From: Myxococcales bacterium
GTDB taxonomy: Bacteria > Myxococcota_C > UBA6777
Length of the DNA stretch: 6,949 nucleotides
Direction: 5' to 3'
Assembly: GCA_027005175.1 (NCBI GenBank)
Contig: JALTMC010000840.1
Location: forward strand, 3,049 to 9,997
The notes beneath the pieces were generated by a model that did not search any database, was not told where the DNA came from, and saw only the letters and a program-made list of their open reading frames with translations. Position numbers and translations under genes: made by a program. This document shows, in pieces, positions 4,944 through 6,949 of this stretch; within the stretch, counting starts at the first letter, position 1, and every line of letters starts with the position of its first letter.

Positions 4944-5892
4944 GACAAAAAGGGTCTTTTGCCCCAGGATGTCCTTCTGGATGGGGGCCTTCATGCTCTT
5001 TTGGTTCCAGGTGTGAGGTGATCACCACTTGGTCTTTCGGAAAGAGTTGGAGCAAGTCTGCTTCGATCGAGGAAGCAGCATCGTGAGCCCTCTCTAATGT
5101 CCATTCCCCCGGAAAAAGAAGATGTAGTTCTACCCAAACCTGATTGTAGACACGTCGAAACCGCAGTTGATGAAAGTCGGAGAGTCGGTCATCTTGGATG
5201 GCCTCTCTCAACATAACAACAACCTTCTTTCCCTCCGCAGAATCCACATGCTCCATTAAACCCGAGTAGGACTCCTTCAACAACAACACTGCGCTGTACA
5301 TGATATTAAGCGCTGCAAAGATCGCAAACGCCGGGTCTAACCATAGGATATCGGTGAGCCACACAACACCGACACCAACAACCACAGCAACACTGGTCCA
5401 CATGTCTGTAAGAACGTGTTTGCCATTGGCTACCAAGATAAGGGAATTGTGTTTGCGTCCGGTGCGAACCAGATACAGGCCCAAAGCCAGATTGACCCCT
5501 GTGAGGAAGGCAATCATGATGAATCCAATATCAAGCTGCTGCAGACGAGGACCCTGAATCAAAGCCACCACAGCCTGGTAAATAATTGCGAGGGCTGCCA
5601 TAAAGATCAGAGAGCCTTCAAATCCTGCGGAAAAATAAGCAATTTTTCCATACCCATAGGGGCTGCTTTTGCTTGGTGGCTGTACGGCGTACCATGTGCT
5701 CCAAGCCGCCAGCCCGGTGGCCACAATATGAATAATCGACTCTGTCGCATCGGATAAAATCGCTGTACTTCCTGTCACAAAGAAAGCACCAACCTTACCC
5801 AGCAGCATCAGAACAGAGATCCCCAAACTCCAAGCCATTGCTCGCCGTAGCGGGTCCTTACCATCGAAGATATCAAGTACCCATCGAAACAT
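4894..5892 (-). CDS. Cation diffusion facilitator (CDF) family metal efflux transporter
   Basis: This 332-residue inner-membrane transporter exchanges divalent metal (Zn, Fe, Mn or Co) for protons. Helix 2 carries SDATESIIH and helix 5 KHVLTDMWTS, giving transport-site residues E51, H55, H159 and D163. The YGYGK (79-83) and FSAGFEG (87-93) stretch after helix 2 is typical. Six helices span about 20-205, followed by a cytoplasmic dimerisation domain with H241, H257, H270 and H294 and ending near residue 300. A further 32 residues rich in His, Gly and Pro contain a CPRC pair (C316, C319) and run into the opposite strand of the FNR-type gene. Helix 2 of well-studied members has HxxxD or DxxxD, so ExxxH is unusual and the metal cannot be named. 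The start ATG has AGGA only 2 nt upstream and AAGGA at 12 nt, both imperfectly spaced. It lies downstream of the sigma-54 activator on the same strand. Confidence 0.92.
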   Translation of the reverse strand: MFRWVLDIFDGKDPLRRAMAWSLGISVLMLLGKVGAFFVTGSTAILSDATESIIHIVATGLAAWSTWYAVQPPSKSSPYGYGKIAYFSAGFEGSLIFMAALAIIYQAVVALIQGPRLQQLDIGFIMIAFLTGVNLALGLYLVRTGRKHNSLILVANGKHVLTDMWTSVAVVVGVGVVWLTDILWLDPAFAIFAALNIMYSAVLLLKESYSGLMEHVDSAEGKKVVVMLREAIQDDRLSDFHQLRFRRVYNQVWVELHLLFPGEWTLERAHDAASSIEADLLQLFPKDQVVITSHLEPKEHEGPHPEGHPGAKDPFCPRCSGLLRQGGRQDQG

Positions 5893-6044
5893 ATTCCTAT
5901 CTCATCCTTGTACAAACTTGCGCAGACCACAACCAAAGCACACTTCAATCCTAGACCATTGTAGAGATCTACCCGATGGATATCATCTTTGGTGTGGAAG
6001 CGTCGAGACAGCAAGACTTCCGTCTCTTCGCAAAGGCTCTGTTG
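5893..6044 (-). other. Gap between the sigma-54 activator gene and the CDF gene
   Basis: These 152 bases on the minus strand separate the stop of the activator from the CDF start. An imperfect inverted repeat with GAGAC (6005-6009) and GTCTC (6022-6026) lies just after the activator stop; it is a weak stem without a T-run. No strong sigma-70 promoter is seen for the CDF gene. Confidence 0.5.
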
Positions 6045-6949
6045 TTACGACCGATAGTCTTTGGCGTGGAGGTCATATTTTTTGAGCAAGCGATAAAATG
6101 TTCCGCGAGGGACTTGTGATTCGCGTGCCGCAGCAGAAACATCACCTCCTGTATTTTTGAGTTGCCCCATTAAATAAGAGCGTTCAAAATCGGCGATATA
6201 CTGTTCTCGAAGGGCGAAAAAGTCTTTCTCCCACTCCAGAGCAACAGAAGAGAGATTGGCTGAAGCAGAGGATTGGATGGAGGAGATGTGTCCAGGAAGA
6301 TCGTTAATACCGATTTCTTCCTCTTTGGTCACGGCAATTCCACGTCGGATCACATTTTGTAGTTCACGCACATTACCGGGCCATTGGTATCCTAGCAAAG
6401 CGTCTTTTGCATCGGAAGAAATCCCCAAAACAACCTTGTCACTTCCTTGCGTATGTCTGGATAGAAAATGTTCTGCCAGTAATAAGATATCTTGATCACG
6501 CTCACGCAAAGGAGGCAATTCAATCTGAATGACATTGATCCGAAAATACAAGTCTTCGCGAAACTGACCTTCGTGAATGGAGGTCTCGAGGTCTCGACGA
6601 GTTGCTGCTACAATCCGGATATCAATGGAGGCTTCCTCTTTTCCTCCAACTCGTCGAACTTTTCGCTCCTGCAAAACACGGAGCAACTTGGCCTGAAGAT
6701 GCAAGGGCAATTCACCCACCTCATCCATAAAGAAGGTGCCCCCGTCGGTAAACTCCAACAGACCGATATTCCGAGCATGTGCCCCTGTAAAAGCTCCTCG
6801 CTCATAGCCAAAGAACTCGCTCTCCATCAGATTCTCGGGGATCGCGCCACAATCCACGGGCACAAAGCGTTGCTCCCGGCGGCGACTGTTCTGATGAATC
6901 GAGCGGGCCACCAACTCCTTCCCTGTGCCTGTTTCGCCTACAATCAGGA
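6045..6949 (-). CDS. Sigma-54-dependent transcription activator (NtrC family), N-terminus outside the window
   Basis: The gene enters from the right edge on the minus strand; 300 residues and the TAA stop are visible. These proteins hydrolyse ATP to open promoters bound by sigma-54 RNA polymerase. Numbering from the first whole visible codon: Walker A GETGTGKE (4-11), the sigma-54 contact loop GAFTGA (51-56), Walker B GGTFFMDE (69-76), the arginine-finger region [11 protein letters not shown] (129-139), and sensor [10 protein letters not shown] (189-196). The C-terminus has a Fis-type helix-turn-helix (about 266-292, [26 protein letters not shown] in two parts), so DNA binding is retained. 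The sensory domain (receiver, GAF, PAS or other) is off-window, so the signal is unknown. The linker of about 40 residues before the HTH (220-255) is longer than minimal. It lies upstream of the CDF gene, which could be a target, but no convincing sigma-54 promoter is visible. Confidence 0.93.
   Translation of the reverse strand, partial: LIVGETGTGKELVARSIHQNSRRREQRFVPVDCGAIPENLMESEFFGYERGAFTGAHARNIGLLEFTDGGTFFMDEVGELPLHLQAKLLRVLQERKVRRVGGKEEASIDIRIVAATRRDLETSIHEGQFREDLYFRINVIQIELPPLRERDQDILLLAEHFLSRHTQGSDKVVLGISSDAKDALLGYQWPGNVRELQNVIRRGIAVTKEEEIGINDLPGHISSIQSSASANLSSVALEWEKDFFALREQYIADFERSYLMGQLKNTGGDVSAAARESQVPRGTFYRLLKKYDLHAKDYRS

Noticed and set aside
4944-4975. A terminator after the FNR-type gene (AAAAGGGTCTTTT area)
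   Set aside because: Only a 4-bp A/T stem with no stable extension, and it lies inside the CDF coding sequence.
5936-5953. GG-N10-GC on the minus strand, a possible sigma-54 promoter for the CDF gene
   Set aside because: The flanking bases fit the -24/-12 consensus poorly (CAC after GG is absent) and such a spacing is expected by chance about once in 250 bases.
5808-6014. A 68-codon minus-strand reading frame in the gap before the CDF gene
   Set aside because: It needs a TTG start, overlaps the CDF start in another frame and resembles no family I know.
1-6949. CRISPR arrays, tRNA or rRNA genes, insertion sequences, attachment sites
   Set aside because: No spaced repeat array, cloverleaf, ribosomal RNA-like segment, transposase or bordering inverted repeats were seen; the only clear direct repeat is the short one at ccoS.

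Overview
The window is mostly a cytochrome cbb3 oxidase assembly and copper-supply cluster. It is followed by a regulator of the FNR oxygen-sensing type, and then by two minus-strand genes: a cation diffusion facilitator and a truncated sigma-54 activator. Base composition looks close to 50% GC by eye. The FixH/SafE-like/CcoI/CcoS set and the NtrC-type activator point to a Gram-negative bacterium of the Proteobacteria in the broad sense. A 'delta' lineage such as Myxococcota or Bdellovibrionota is a guess only; nothing here fixes the taxon.

Layout. Positions 1-264 hold the end of a FixH/CcoH-like gene. Positions 271-1056 encode a SafE/DsbD_2-type membrane protein with a His-Cys-x-Gly-Met-Cys motif. 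Positions 1053-3566 encode the Cu(I) P1B-ATPase CcoI. Positions 3509-3706 encode CcoS, whose start lies 58 nt inside ccoI. These four genes are packed with short gaps or overlaps and look like one operon; the oxidase subunit genes (ccoNOQP) and ccoG would be expected to the left, outside the window. Positions 3707-4178 are non-coding and regulatory: a long hairpin, a perfect FNR box, a second near-perfect FNR box 23 bp downstream, a run of phased TGTCTCA-like half-sites, and a structured leader. Positions 4179-4943 encode the FNR-type regulator, with cysteines in the Cx2Cx7C pattern and an E-x2-S-R recognition helix. Convergent to it, by a 50-nt tail-to-tail overlap, is the CDF transporter (4894-5892, minus). 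A 152-nt gap separates it from the sigma-54 AAA+ activator (6045-6949, minus, N-terminus outside the window).

How the parts fit. CcoI, CcoS, FixH and the SafE-like protein supply copper to, and assemble, a high-affinity oxidase used at low oxygen. The FNR-type protein would sense low oxygen. The tandem FNR boxes in front of its own gene suggest autoregulation by an activating and a repressing site, as known for fnrN in Rhizobium. Direct control of the cco operon is plausible, but its promoter is not in view. The CDF and the sigma-54 activator have no demonstrated link to respiration.

I do not see a wholly new system. The points most worth a second look are the intergenic control region (tandem FNR boxes plus three half-sites at 11-bp spacing), the in-frame 23-bp duplication across the ccoS stop codon, the Cys-Cys tail of the SafE-like protein, and unusual residues in the CDF and CcoI active regions.
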